Source: Streptomyces mayonensis (lineage in GTDB: Bacteria; Actinomycetota; Actinomycetes; Streptomycetales; Streptomycetaceae). Taken from it: a DNA stretch of 64,000 bases. Shown here one piece after another: positions 1 to 7,122 of the stretch. Made by a program: the position numbers and the translations under genes. The stretch is from assembly GCF_018982965.1 (NCBI RefSeq), contig NZ_JACBYP010000017.1:35370-99369 (forward strand), given 5' to 3'. Within the stretch, counting starts at the first letter, position 1; each line of letters opens with the position of its first letter. The notes beneath the pieces were generated by a model. That model ran no database searches. It saw nothing but the letters and a program-made list of their open reading frames with translations, and was not told where the DNA came from.

Positions 1-2
1 TG

Positions 3-410
3 GAGCGGATGCGGGACCTGGCGGCCGACACCATCGGGTTCATGAACGACATCCACTCCTTCGAGCGCGAGCGCCGCCGGGGCGACGGCCACAACCTCGT
101 CGCCGTGCTGCACCGCGAGCGGGGCTGCTCGTGGGAGGCCGCGGCCGACGAGGCGTACCGCATGACGACCGACTGCCTCGACGAGTACGTCGCCCTGGAG
201 GCACGCGTGCCGCAGATGTGCGACGAGCTGGGGCTCGACGGAGACGGGCGCACGCGGGTGCGGCTGGGAGTGGAGGCCATCCAGCACTGGATCAACGGCA
301 ACTACGAGTGGGCCCTGACGACCGGCCGCTACGCGACGGCCAAGGAGGGCCCGGTCGCCACCGCCGAACAGGCCGGGCGGGGTTCGGTGGACGACCTGCT
401 GGGCGTGTGA
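3..410 (+). CDS. Class I terpene synthase, C-terminal part (5' end outside window)
   Basis: Only the last ~135 residues are present; the reading frame is open to the window edge, so the true start lies upstream. The fragment contains the Mg-binding NSE triad in the form NDIHSFERE (N, S and E at the expected N-x3-S-x3-E spacing) followed by RRGDGHNL, and near the end W-A-L-T-T-G-R-Y, the conserved Arg-Tyr pair of bacterial terpene cyclases. Family knowledge: such enzymes ionise prenyl diphosphates (usually FPP) in the cytosol to make sesquiterpenes. The product cannot be told from this fragment. The gene converges on a conservon whose last gene is a P450, which may matter for the pathway. The NSE call is firm; the substrate is unknown. 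Confidence 0.9.
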   Translation, partial: ERMRDLAADTIGFMNDIHSFERERRRGDGHNLVAVLHRERGCSWEAAADEAYRMTTDCLDEYVALEARVPQMCDELGLDGDGRTRVRLGVEAIQHWINGNYEWALTTGRYATAKEGPVATAEQAGRGSVDDLLGV

Positions 411-416
411 GACACG

Positions 417-458
417 CGCCGCCGCCCGGCCGGGGGGGTGCCCGGCCGGGCGGCGGCG
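417..458. terminator. 18-bp perfect hairpin between convergent genes
   Basis: Arms 417-434 (CGCCGCCGCCCGGCCGGG) and 441-458 are exact reverse complements around a 6-nt loop. The element lies between the stops of the terpene synthase (410) and the P450 (509), so it can act as a terminator in both directions. There is no U-tract, as is common in high-GC actinobacteria. Confidence 0.8.
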
Positions 459-508
459 TCCGCGGTGGTCCTCCGGGCCGGGCGGTGGCGTCCGCGGCGG
501 CCCGTCCG

Positions 509-1756
509 CTACCCGGCGAACTCCACCGGGAGGCTGTCCAGCCGGGACTCCCAGGTGGAGGCCGTGGAGGTCAGTTCGGACGCCGGCACGGCCAGCCGCA
601 GGCCCGGCAGACGGTGCAGCAGGACGTCGACGGCCGTCTCGATGATCGCCTGGCCGATGTTCTGCCCCGGGCATTCGTGGGGCCCCGCGCTGAACGCGAG
701 GTGCGAGGCGTTGCCCCCGACCGAGACGCCGGTGTCGGGCCGGACCTCGGGGTCGTGGTTGCCCGCCGCGAGGCCCAGCACGAGCAGGTCGCCCTCCTTG
801 ACCGGGCAGCCGCCCAGTTCCAGGTCCGCGGTGGCGAACCGGCCCGGCAGCACGGCGAGCGGCGGGGAGTTCCACATCACCTCCTCCACGACCGCGGACA
901 TGTTCAGCTGTCCGCTCACCAGGCCGGACAGCCGGTCGGTGTCGGTGAGGACGAGCTGGAGCACGCGGGCGAGCAGGTTGCTGGTCGTGGTGTGGGCGGT
1001 GATCAGCACCAGGCGCAGGTGGTTGACGATCTCGTCCTCGTCGAGGCCGGAGTTGTGCTCGATGAGACCGGAGGCGAAGTCGGACCCCGGCTCCCTGCGC
1101 TTGCGCTCGGCGAGTTCGCCGAGGATGCCCATGATGCGCTCGTTGTGCGTGAGGGCGTCCGCGCCGCCCTTGATCACCTGGTTGCTGGACTCGGCGAGGC
1201 TGCGCCCCTCCCGTTCGGCGAGGCCGAAGACCCGGGTGAGGACCAGCATGGGCAGGTACTCGGCGAAGTCGGCCACCAGGTCGGCGCGGCCCTCGCCGGC
1301 GAACGCGTCGATCTGCTTGTTGGCGAAGTGCGTGATGTGCCGGCGGATGCCCCGGCCCGCGACGGCGTACAGGTTGTCGGTGACCGCACCGCGCAGCCTG
1401 CGGTGCGGATCGCCGTCCTGGGAGACGCAGTCGGGGCGCCACCCCACCATCTGCATCAGCGGGGACGTCTCCTCGACGCGGCCGTCGCGGAAGTCCCGCC
1501 AGATCCGCGAGTCCCGGCTGAACTGGAGGGGGTTGTCCAGCACCCGCCGGTTCTCCCGGTAGCCGAGCACCAGCCAGGCGGGGACGTCGCCCTCCAGCAT
1601 CACCGGAGCGACCGACCCGTACTCGCCCCGCAGCCGTTGGTAGATCTCGTGCGGATCGGTCGCCGCGCCGGGTCCGTAGAGCCGGACGGCGCCCTCGCCG
1701 TGGGCGACGGGGCAGCCGCCGCCGGTGGGGGCGGACGGGGTCCGGTCGTCGTTCAT
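509..1756 (-). CDS. cvnE: Conservon cytochrome P450 (CvnE-type, CYP157-like) lacking ExxR
   Basis: A 415-residue P450. The heme-ligand loop FSAGPHECPGQ keeps the FxxGxHxCxG pattern with its Cys. Two usually invariant features are altered: the K-helix ExxR reads E-V-M-W (in VVEEVMWNSPP), and the I-helix acid/alcohol pair reads A-H-T-T-T with no Asp/Glu. Loss of ExxR is known for the CYP157 family of Streptomyces, whose genes sit in conservons. The start ATG overlaps the GTPase stop (ATGA at 1753-1756), so translation is probably coupled. Inferred role: a heme protein working in or downstream of the CvnA-D membrane complex. Its substrate is unknown; the terpenoid from the convergent cyclase is one possibility. 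Confidence 0.9.
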   Translation of the reverse strand: MNDDRTPSAPTGGGCPVAHGEGAVRLYGPGAATDPHEIYQRLRGEYGSVAPVMLEGDVPAWLVLGYRENRRVLDNPLQFSRDSRIWRDFRDGRVEETSPLMQMVGWRPDCVSQDGDPHRRLRGAVTDNLYAVAGRGIRRHITHFANKQIDAFAGEGRADLVADFAEYLPMLVLTRVFGLAEREGRSLAESSNQVIKGGADALTHNERIMGILGELAERKRREPGSDFASGLIEHNSGLDEDEIVNHLRLVLITAHTTTSNLLARVLQLVLTDTDRLSGLVSGQLNMSAVVEEVMWNSPPLAVLPGRFATADLELGGCPVKEGDLLVLGLAAGNHDPEVRPDTGVSVGGNASHLAFSAGPHECPGQNIGQAIIETAVDVLLHRLPGLRLAVPASELTSTASTWESRLDSLPVEFAG

Positions 1757-2361
1757 CGGGGCTCCAGGGCGGCGGCCGAGCGGTCCTTCAGGTGCCGGAT
1801 CAGGGTGACCAGCACATCGCGGCCGGCGGAGCGGTCGCGGGCGTCGAAGGCGACGACGGGGGTGTGCGGCGCGATGTCGAGGGCGTCACGGATCTCCTCG
1901 GCCGGGTAGTCGCGGGAGTCGGGGAAGACGTTCAGCGCGATCACGAAGGGGACCTTCTGCCGCTCCATCTCCTCGATCGCCCGGAAGCTGGAGGCCAGCC
2001 GCCGGGTGTCGACCAGGACCACCGCGCCGAGGGCCCCCTTGAACAGGCCGTTCCACAGGAACCAGAAGCGTTCCTGGCCCGGGGTGCCGAAGAGGTACAG
2101 CATCAGCGTGTCGTTGAGGCCGATCTTGCCGAAGTCCAGGCTCACCGTGGTCTGCGTCTTGTCGGCCACCCCGATGAGGGGGTCGACGTCGGCGCTGGCC
2201 TGGGTGAGCGTTTCCTCGGTGGTCAGCGGTTTGATGTCGCTGACGGCGCGGACCATGGTGGTCTTGCCCGTTCCGAAGCCGCCGGCGATCATCACCTTCA
2301 CCGAGCGGGTGTCGTCCCCGGCGGTGGATGACCCCGGTCGGTCAAAGCCTTTGAAGTCCAC
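1753..2361 (-). CDS. cvnD: Conservon small GTP-binding protein
   Basis: 202 residues from GTG at 2361, chosen because GAGGAGG lies 6 nt upstream; this start overlaps the end of cvnC by 20 nt. The P-loop is GGFGTGKTT; the switch II region reads LFGTPGQERF, with the usual DxxG Asp replaced, as in other CvnD proteins; the N/TKxD position reads ALNVFP. Family knowledge: CvnD proteins are MglA-like GTPases that associate with the CvnA/B/C membrane complex and cycle between free and bound states. Longer in-frame starts run through cvnC and lack a ribosome site. The downstream P450 start overlaps the stop. Confidence 0.92.
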   Translation of the reverse strand: MDFKGFDRPGSSTAGDDTRSVKVMIAGGFGTGKTTMVRAVSDIKPLTTEETLTQASADVDPLIGVADKTQTTVSLDFGKIGLNDTLMLYLFGTPGQERFWFLWNGLFKGALGAVVLVDTRRLASSFRAIEEMERQKVPFVIALNVFPDSRDYPAEEIRDALDIAPHTPVVAFDARDRSAGRDVLVTLIRHLKDRSAAALEPR

Positions 2362-2713
2362 TGAGTACCTCCTCAAGGAGCGCGAGGTCGGGCCCGCGGC
2401 CGGCATCCAGTGCCGGGATGGGATCACGGGCTTCGACGCTGCCCGTCTGGAGCAGGTCGGACAGCAGCACCGCGAGAATGTTGAAGGGCAAGTGCAGGTG
2501 GGCGCCGAGTTCGGCCACCGACAGCGGGTCGCGGCAGCGCCGGAGGATCTCCTCGTGCTCGTGCTGCATGCCCGGCAGGGGGGCGGCACGGGCGACGACG
2601 AGCGTCGCCACGTCGAGGGTCGACGCCGAACCGCCCGGCCCGCTGCGCCCTCCGGTGAGGACGTAGTAGCGCTCGAGACCGGACGGATCGGTCGGTCGGC
2701 GGGGAGCACTCAT
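2342..2713 (-). CDS. cvnC: Conservon DUF742 protein
   Basis: 123 residues, the usual size for DUF742. The C-terminal half (DPLSVAELGAHLHLPFNILAVLLSDLLQTGSVEAR) is a winged-helix-like segment typical of the family, and the protein starts with the common S-x-P-R pattern. It is the third gene of the cvnABCD set, with ATGA overlap to cvnB upstream and a 20-nt overlap with cvnD downstream. Family role: adaptor in the conservon complex next to the GTPase; biochemical function unknown. Confidence 0.92.
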   Translation of the reverse strand: MSAPRRPTDPSGLERYYVLTGGRSGPGGSASTLDVATLVVARAAPLPGMQHEHEEILRRCRDPLSVAELGAHLHLPFNILAVLLSDLLQTGSVEARDPIPALDAGRGPDLALLEEVLSGLQRL

Positions 2714-3120
2714 CCAGAGTGCTCCTCCTGGCGCGGCGTGGTGCCGAGGAGCTCACCCATCCGGCGGGCCAGGTCGCGCATCTGGTGGCCGAGCAGGCCC
2801 TGGTCGAGGCCCTCGCGGGCGAGGACTCCGAGGTACGTCTCCAGGCCCGCGCGGACCACGAACAGGTGCCCGCCGTCCACCTCGATCATCGCCAGCCGCA
2901 GCTGTCCCGCGTGCTGCGGGAACTGCTCGGCGACCGGCTGGGCCAGTGCCTGCAGGCCGGCCACCACGGCGGCGAAACGGTCCACGTCGTCGGGGTCCTC
3001 GGCCCCGTAGGAGGTGATCGCCTTGCCGTCGCTGGAGGCCACGAGGGCGAAACGGATCTCCTGGATGCTCTCCACAAGGTCGCGGAGCGCCCAGCTCACG
3101 TCGGTTCCCTGGTGCGTCAT
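2710..3120 (-). CDS. cvnB: Conservon roadblock/LC7 protein
   Basis: 136 residues, one roadblock/LC7 domain over nearly the full length (LRDLVESIQEIRFALVASSDG through GHLFVVRAGLETYLGVLA). Roadblock proteins of this type act as regulators or GAP-like partners of MglA-like GTPases, here CvnD. The start lies 5 nt after the cvnA stop, and the stop overlaps the cvnC start as ATGA, giving a tightly coupled order cvnA-B-C-D-E. Confidence 0.93.
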   Translation of the reverse strand: MTHQGTDVSWALRDLVESIQEIRFALVASSDGKAITSYGAEDPDDVDRFAAVVAGLQALAQPVAEQFPQHAGQLRLAMIEVDGGHLFVVRAGLETYLGVLAREGLDQGLLGHQMRDLARRMGELLGTTPRQEEHSG

Positions 3121-3125
3121 GGGGA

Positions 3126-4865
3126 CTAGTCGCTCTCTTCAGTACGGTGCTCGGTGGACGCGCCACCGGTGGTCGTTTCGGAGGTGCCGGCGCCCGGGTC
3201 GCGGCCCGCGGTGGCGAAGGCGGCGAGACCGGCGAAGGACGCGTCCGGTGGAACGGCGGAGGCCCGGGCCCGGTCGGCGGGTTCGGCACCGGCCGGCTGC
3301 GCGGTCGGCGCGGCGGCCGTGGACGCGGTGGCGGCGGGTGCGGCGGCCGGTTCGGCGCGCCTGCTCCGCCGCCGGGGCAGACCCCCCGGGGTGGTCTCCA
3401 CCGCGGTGTCGGGCGCGGGGGCGGCGACGGCCGCCGGTGCGGGGGCCGCTGCCGCCTCGGCGACCGCCGGGGGTGCCGGGGCGGCGGCCTGCGGGGTGTC
3501 CGGGACGGTGGCGGGGGCCGCGGCGGCCGCCAGCGGGCTGAAGTACTTGTGGGGTACGACGACCACCACGGACGTGCCGAGCCACGGCGAGTCGGCGAAA
3601 GTGACCCGGATGCCGTAGCGGCGGGCGAGCGCGCCCACGACGCGCAGACCGATGTTGGCGTCCTCCGAGATGCCGCCGAGTCCGGCACCGGGCGAGGTGC
3701 CGGCCAGCGCGTGCTCGGCCTCGCGCTTCTTCTCGTCGCTCAGGCCCTTGCCGGAGTCCTGGATCTCGATGCCGACTCCGTTGGGGACCTCCTTGCCGGA
3801 GACGACGACCGGCTCGGTGGGCGGCGAGTAGCGCGCGGCGTTGTCGAGGAGGTGGGCGAAGATCAGGGTGAGGTGGTCCACCAGGCCGCCGTCGACGCCC
3901 AGTTCGGGCAGGTGGCGCAGCTGGATGCGGTGGAAGTCCTTGATCCGGCCGATGCCGCCGCGCATCACGCTCAGCAGCCGCTGCGGTTCCTGCCACTGCC
4001 GTCCGGGGCGGTCGGAGCCGCCGAGCACGCCGATGCTGGCGGCGAGGCAGTCGGCCGGGCCGATGGCCTGGTCGAGTTCCATCAGGCCCCGGGCGACGGC
4101 GGGCAGCCGCCCGTGCTCGCCCTGCATCTCGTGCAGGCGGCCACGGAGCTTGCTGGTCAGTACGTGGATGCGGTTGCCGACGCTGATGACCGCCTGTTCG
4201 GCGGAGGTCGAGCGGTCGAACTCCGCCTCGACGCCCATCAGCGAGGTCCTGAGCACCTTGCGCAGTTCCGCCTGGAGGTCGGCACCGACCTTGGCGCACT
4301 GCTCGACGGTCGGCAGGATGTCGTCGATGGCGTCACCGGAGCGCAGTCGGCGCATCGCGTCGGGCAGTTGCTCGTCGGCGAGCCGGGACACCGCGGCCAG
4401 CTGGTGCTCCAGCTGTTCCTGCCAGGCCTCGGTCCGCTCGGCGAACCGGGCCTCGTAGGTCTGGGCCTGCTCCGCGAGCCGGTCCTCGTAGGCCCGGGTG
4501 TGTTCGGCGAGCCGCTCCTCGTAGGTCTGGGCCTGCTCGGTGAGCTGGGCGTCCAGGTCGGAGCGCTCGGCGGAGAACTTGCGTTCCAGGCCGGCCACGT
4601 GCTGCTGCCACTGCTGGGAGTTCTCGGAGCGCGCGGAGCGGTGGGCGTTCTCGGCGCGGCCCAGCTGGGCCCGGGTACGCAGGAGGAGGCGTACGCAGAC
4701 GGTGCCGGCCGCGGTGGCCGCCGCACCGGCGACGGCCACGGTTATTCGCTCCGAGCTCATGAACGTGGCGGCTACCGTCCCGCCTCCCAGACCCAGTGGC
4801 ATGAGCCACCAGCTGTACCAGGCGACAGGGGCCCGCGCCGCCGGTGGCGGAGTGGCGAGTTCCAT
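3126..4865 (-). CDS. cvnA: Conservon sensor-histidine-kinase-like membrane protein
   Basis: 579 residues from the ATG at 4865, which has GAAGG 6 nt upstream; starts at 4871 and 4934 are less well placed. Two membrane helices (about residues 14-36 and 41-62) are followed by a coiled coil with repeated units of the type AEQAQTYEARFAER, a degenerate dimerisation region, then an HATPase domain with N-box HLLDNAARYSPP, G1 DSGKGL and a final GTSVVVVVP strand. A long Ala/Pro-rich, probably disordered tail follows. The helix that should carry the phospho-His reads LDQAIGPADCLA, with Q where related proteins as I recall them have LDH, so autophosphorylation is doubtful. Inferred role: membrane receptor of the conservon. 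Confidence 0.9.
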   Translation of the reverse strand: MELATPPPAARAPVAWYSWWLMPLGLGGGTVAATFMSSERITVAVAGAAATAAGTVCVRLLLRTRAQLGRAENAHRSARSENSQQWQQHVAGLERKFSAERSDLDAQLTEQAQTYEERLAEHTRAYEDRLAEQAQTYEARFAERTEAWQEQLEHQLAAVSRLADEQLPDAMRRLRSGDAIDDILPTVEQCAKVGADLQAELRKVLRTSLMGVEAEFDRSTSAEQAVISVGNRIHVLTSKLRGRLHEMQGEHGRLPAVARGLMELDQAIGPADCLAASIGVLGGSDRPGRQWQEPQRLLSVMRGGIGRIKDFHRIQLRHLPELGVDGGLVDHLTLIFAHLLDNAARYSPPTEPVVVSGKEVPNGVGIEIQDSGKGLSDEKKREAEHALAGTSPGAGLGGISEDANIGLRVVGALARRYGIRVTFADSPWLGTSVVVVVPHKYFSPLAAAAAPATVPDTPQAAAPAPPAVAEAAAAPAPAAVAAPAPDTAVETTPGGLPRRRSRRAEPAAAPAATASTAAAPTAQPAGAEPADRARASAVPPDASFAGLAAFATAGRDPGAGTSETTTGGASTEHRTEESD

Positions 4866-5380
4866 CTGCATCCTTCGAGCAAAACGAGAGAACAGGGGGG
4901 ATGGTCGAGCAAGGGTGCGCATGTGGGACCGCACTCAGGGGTACGCAACGCGGGCCGACCCGTCGCGATCGCGTCAACTCGCTGCCCCGGTGGGGAGCTT
5001 ATCGGTTGGGAAGCCTAAAAGATCAATTTCACGGCTCTGCGGAAGTGAGGATTCCGTCACGGCCCGGCAGAGGGCAGAAGGTCGACAAATCCCCCAAGTG
5101 GCCAGGTGGACCGAAAGGCCGCACGCGGTGAACCGGGGCCCGTGCGCGCCCGCCGTCGCCGTCCCGGCCCGCTCGCCGTGCATGTGGCGCCCGCCGTCCA
5201 GGCCCGCTCACCGTGCGCGTGGCGGCCGCCGTCCCCGGCGGCCGCCGCTCACGCGAGTGCCGTCCCACGACCGTCCGCCGAGTGCCGTCCTAGGGTGCCG
5301 TCCCGCCCGGGGAATGGCACGATCACGTCGCAGCCGCCAGACCGGGCTCCCGGGCCCCCTCCCGAGATGCGAGGTTCTCG
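4866..5380. other. Intergenic region between cvnA and the oxidoreductase, with a 35-nt repeat
   Basis: 515 nt separate the divergent cvnA and oxidoreductase genes and should hold both promoters. The only structure I see is an imperfect tandem duplication, 5165-5199 and 5200-5234 (unit pattern GGCCCGCTCRCCGTGC...GCCGCCGTCC). I found no convincing gene. Confidence 0.5.
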
Positions 5381-6346
5381 ATGACCACGATGCGCGCCGT
5401 CAGCCAGGACACCCTGGGCGGTCCCGAGGTCCTGCGGGAGGTACGGGTCGAGCGTCCCGTTCCCCGGCCGAACGAGGTGCTGGTCCGGGTGCGTGCCGCG
5501 GGGGTGAACCCGACCGACTGGAAGCACCGCGCGGACGGCGGCTTCCTCGGCGAGCCGCCCTTCGTACTGGGCTGGGACGTCTCGGGCACGGTGGAGGCGG
5601 TCGGTGTCGGCGTCGCCGCGTTCCGGCCGGGCGACGAGGTCTTCGGCATGCTGTCCTATCCCTTCGGCCACGGTTCGCACGCGGAGTACGTCTCCGCCCC
5701 CGCGCGCACCTTCACGCACCTGCCGGCCGGAACCGACCACGTCCGGGCGGGCGCGCTCCCGCTGGTGTCGCTGACGGCGTGGCAGGCCCTGGTGGAGCGG
5801 GCCGACCTGCGGGCGGGGCAGCGGGTGCTGATCCACGCCGCGGCCGGCGGCGTGGGCCACGTGGCGGTGCAGATCGCCAAGGCCCGCGGCGCCCACGTGA
5901 TCGGCACCGCAAGCGCGGGCAAGCACGCGTTCCTGCGGTCCCTCGGGGCGGACGAGACCGTCGACTACCGGGAGACGGACTTCGCGGAGGCCGTGCGGGA
6001 CGTCGACGTGGTCCTGGACACGATCGGCGGCGACACGTCCCTGCGGTCGCTGCGCGTGCTGCGTCCGGGCGGCATCGTGGTCTCGATCCTGCCGGTAGGG
6101 TCCGACGCGTTCTTCGAGGAGGCCGAGCGGCTCGGGGTGCGGGCGGTACGGATGCTGGTCGACGCCGACCGGGCCGACATGAGGGAGATCGCCCGGCTGG
6201 TCGAGGCGGGGAAGCTGGAGCCCACCATCGCGGAGACGTTCCCGCTGGCCGAGGCGGCCGAGGCGCACGCCCTGGGGGAGACCGGCCGCACCACCGGCAA
6301 GATCGTTCTCGTGGTCGACCCGGCCGTCGGCACGTCGGCGCGATGA
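5381..6346 (+). CDS. Zinc-independent MDR-family NADPH:quinone oxidoreductase
   Basis: 321 residues, normal length for quinone-oxidoreductase-like medium-chain dehydrogenases. The GroES-like N-terminus (RVRAAGVNPTDWKHRADG) precedes a Rossmann fold with AAAGGVGHVAVQIAKARGAHVIGTAS. No zinc-binding Cys cluster is present. The start has GAGG 6 nt upstream. Family reaction: NADPH-dependent reduction of quinones or alpha,beta-unsaturated carbonyls in the cytosol; the substrate is not predictable. A short stem (6350-6355/6363-6368) follows the stop and may terminate it. Confidence 0.88.
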   Translation: MTTMRAVSQDTLGGPEVLREVRVERPVPRPNEVLVRVRAAGVNPTDWKHRADGGFLGEPPFVLGWDVSGTVEAVGVGVAAFRPGDEVFGMLSYPFGHGSHAEYVSAPARTFTHLPAGTDHVRAGALPLVSLTAWQALVERADLRAGQRVLIHAAAGGVGHVAVQIAKARGAHVIGTASAGKHAFLRSLGADETVDYRETDFAEAVRDVDVVLDTIGGDTSLRSLRVLRPGGIVVSILPVGSDAFFEEAERLGVRAVRMLVDADRADMREIARLVEAGKLEPTIAETFPLAEAAEAHALGETGRTTGKIVLVVDPAVGTSAR

Positions 6347-6349
6347 GAC

Positions 6350-6368
6350 GTCGGCGACATATGCCGAC
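6350..6368 (+). terminator. Short hairpin after the oxidoreductase
   Basis: GTCGGC (6350-6355) pairs with GCCGAC (6363-6368) around a 7-nt loop, 4 nt after the stop codon. The stem is short, so this is a modest call. Confidence 0.4.
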
Positions 6369-6477
6369 CGAACATGCTGAAGTCTGCTCGAACGAGGTAA
6401 CTTGCTGAGCAGACCGGGTAGTTGAGCCCCCATTGACAGGCCTGAAGAGGCCGGGACAGGCTGGAGGCGACGTCGTC

Positions 6478-6864
6478 GTGCGGCAGGAATCCCCGTCACC
6501 CACCCGCCATCTGCGGGTGCGCCGCGAGCGCGGGCACACGGTGCTGGAGTTCCGGGGTGAGATCGACATCGCGTCCGCCACGGAGATCGCCCCGCGCCTG
6601 GACCGGGAGACGCGGCGCCCCGGCGCCCGCATCGTGCTCGACCTCGGCGGGATCGAGTTCTTCGACTGCTCCGGCCTGCGGCTGCTCCACCGGGCCCACG
6701 GCCAGGTGCTCGCGGGCGGCGGGCAGGTGCATCTGGTGTGCTCGCACCCGCTGACCCTGCGCATGCTGCGGATCACCGGCCTGACCCGGCTGCTGCCACC
6801 GCGCCGGACCCTCCAGGAGGTACTCGGCGCCGCCCTGCCGCCCGCCCGCCGAACGGGGTGCTGA
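6478..6864 (+). CDS. STAS-domain anti-sigma factor antagonist
   Basis: 128 residues from GTG at 6478, with GGAGG 10 nt upstream; an in-frame TTG at 6433 is less likely. A single STAS domain includes EFRGEIDIASA and the phosphoacceptor loop FFDCSGLRLL, whose Ser is conserved. Family role: binds an anti-sigma factor kinase and is switched by Ser phosphorylation (SpoIIAA/BldG type). No sigma or anti-sigma gene lies beside it, so the partner is encoded elsewhere. Confidence 0.88.
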   Translation: MRQESPSPTRHLRVRRERGHTVLEFRGEIDIASATEIAPRLDRETRRPGARIVLDLGGIEFFDCSGLRLLHRAHGQVLAGGGQVHLVCSHPLTLRMLRITGLTRLLPPRRTLQEVLGAALPPARRTGC

Positions 6865-7122
6865 CCGGCCCGCGCCCGTCGAGGCCGCCTCCGCCCCGGC
6901 GGGCGACGGAGGGCCTCCTCCGGCGGGCGGCACGGTCGGGCGCGGGTGGGGCCGGGCGGAAATCCGGTTGCGCCGGTCCCGGGGGCGGACGCCATGATGG
7001 CGCGGTCCGTGTTCTTCCAGATCCCCCTCGGATCTCCTCAGGTCAGGATCCCCGCATGCGCCGACTCCTCGGAATCCCCCAGCGCCCCTTCCGGCCCACG
7101 GTTCTCGAGGACACCGCCCCGC

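Noticed and set aside
1..4865. A dedicated terpene biosynthetic cluster
   Set aside because: Only one cyclase fragment and a non-canonical conservon P450 are visible; no prenyltransferase or other tailoring gene is present in the window.
6390..6430. GGGTAG near 6416 as a sigma-B type -10 for the STAS gene
   Set aside because: The -10 differs from GGGTAY and no matching -35 (GNNTN) sits at the right distance.
6946..7122. 59-codon N-terminal extension of the ribosomal-protection-like GTPase
   Set aside because: Sequence before the conserved ILAHVDAGKTS does not fit the family; start moved to 7123.
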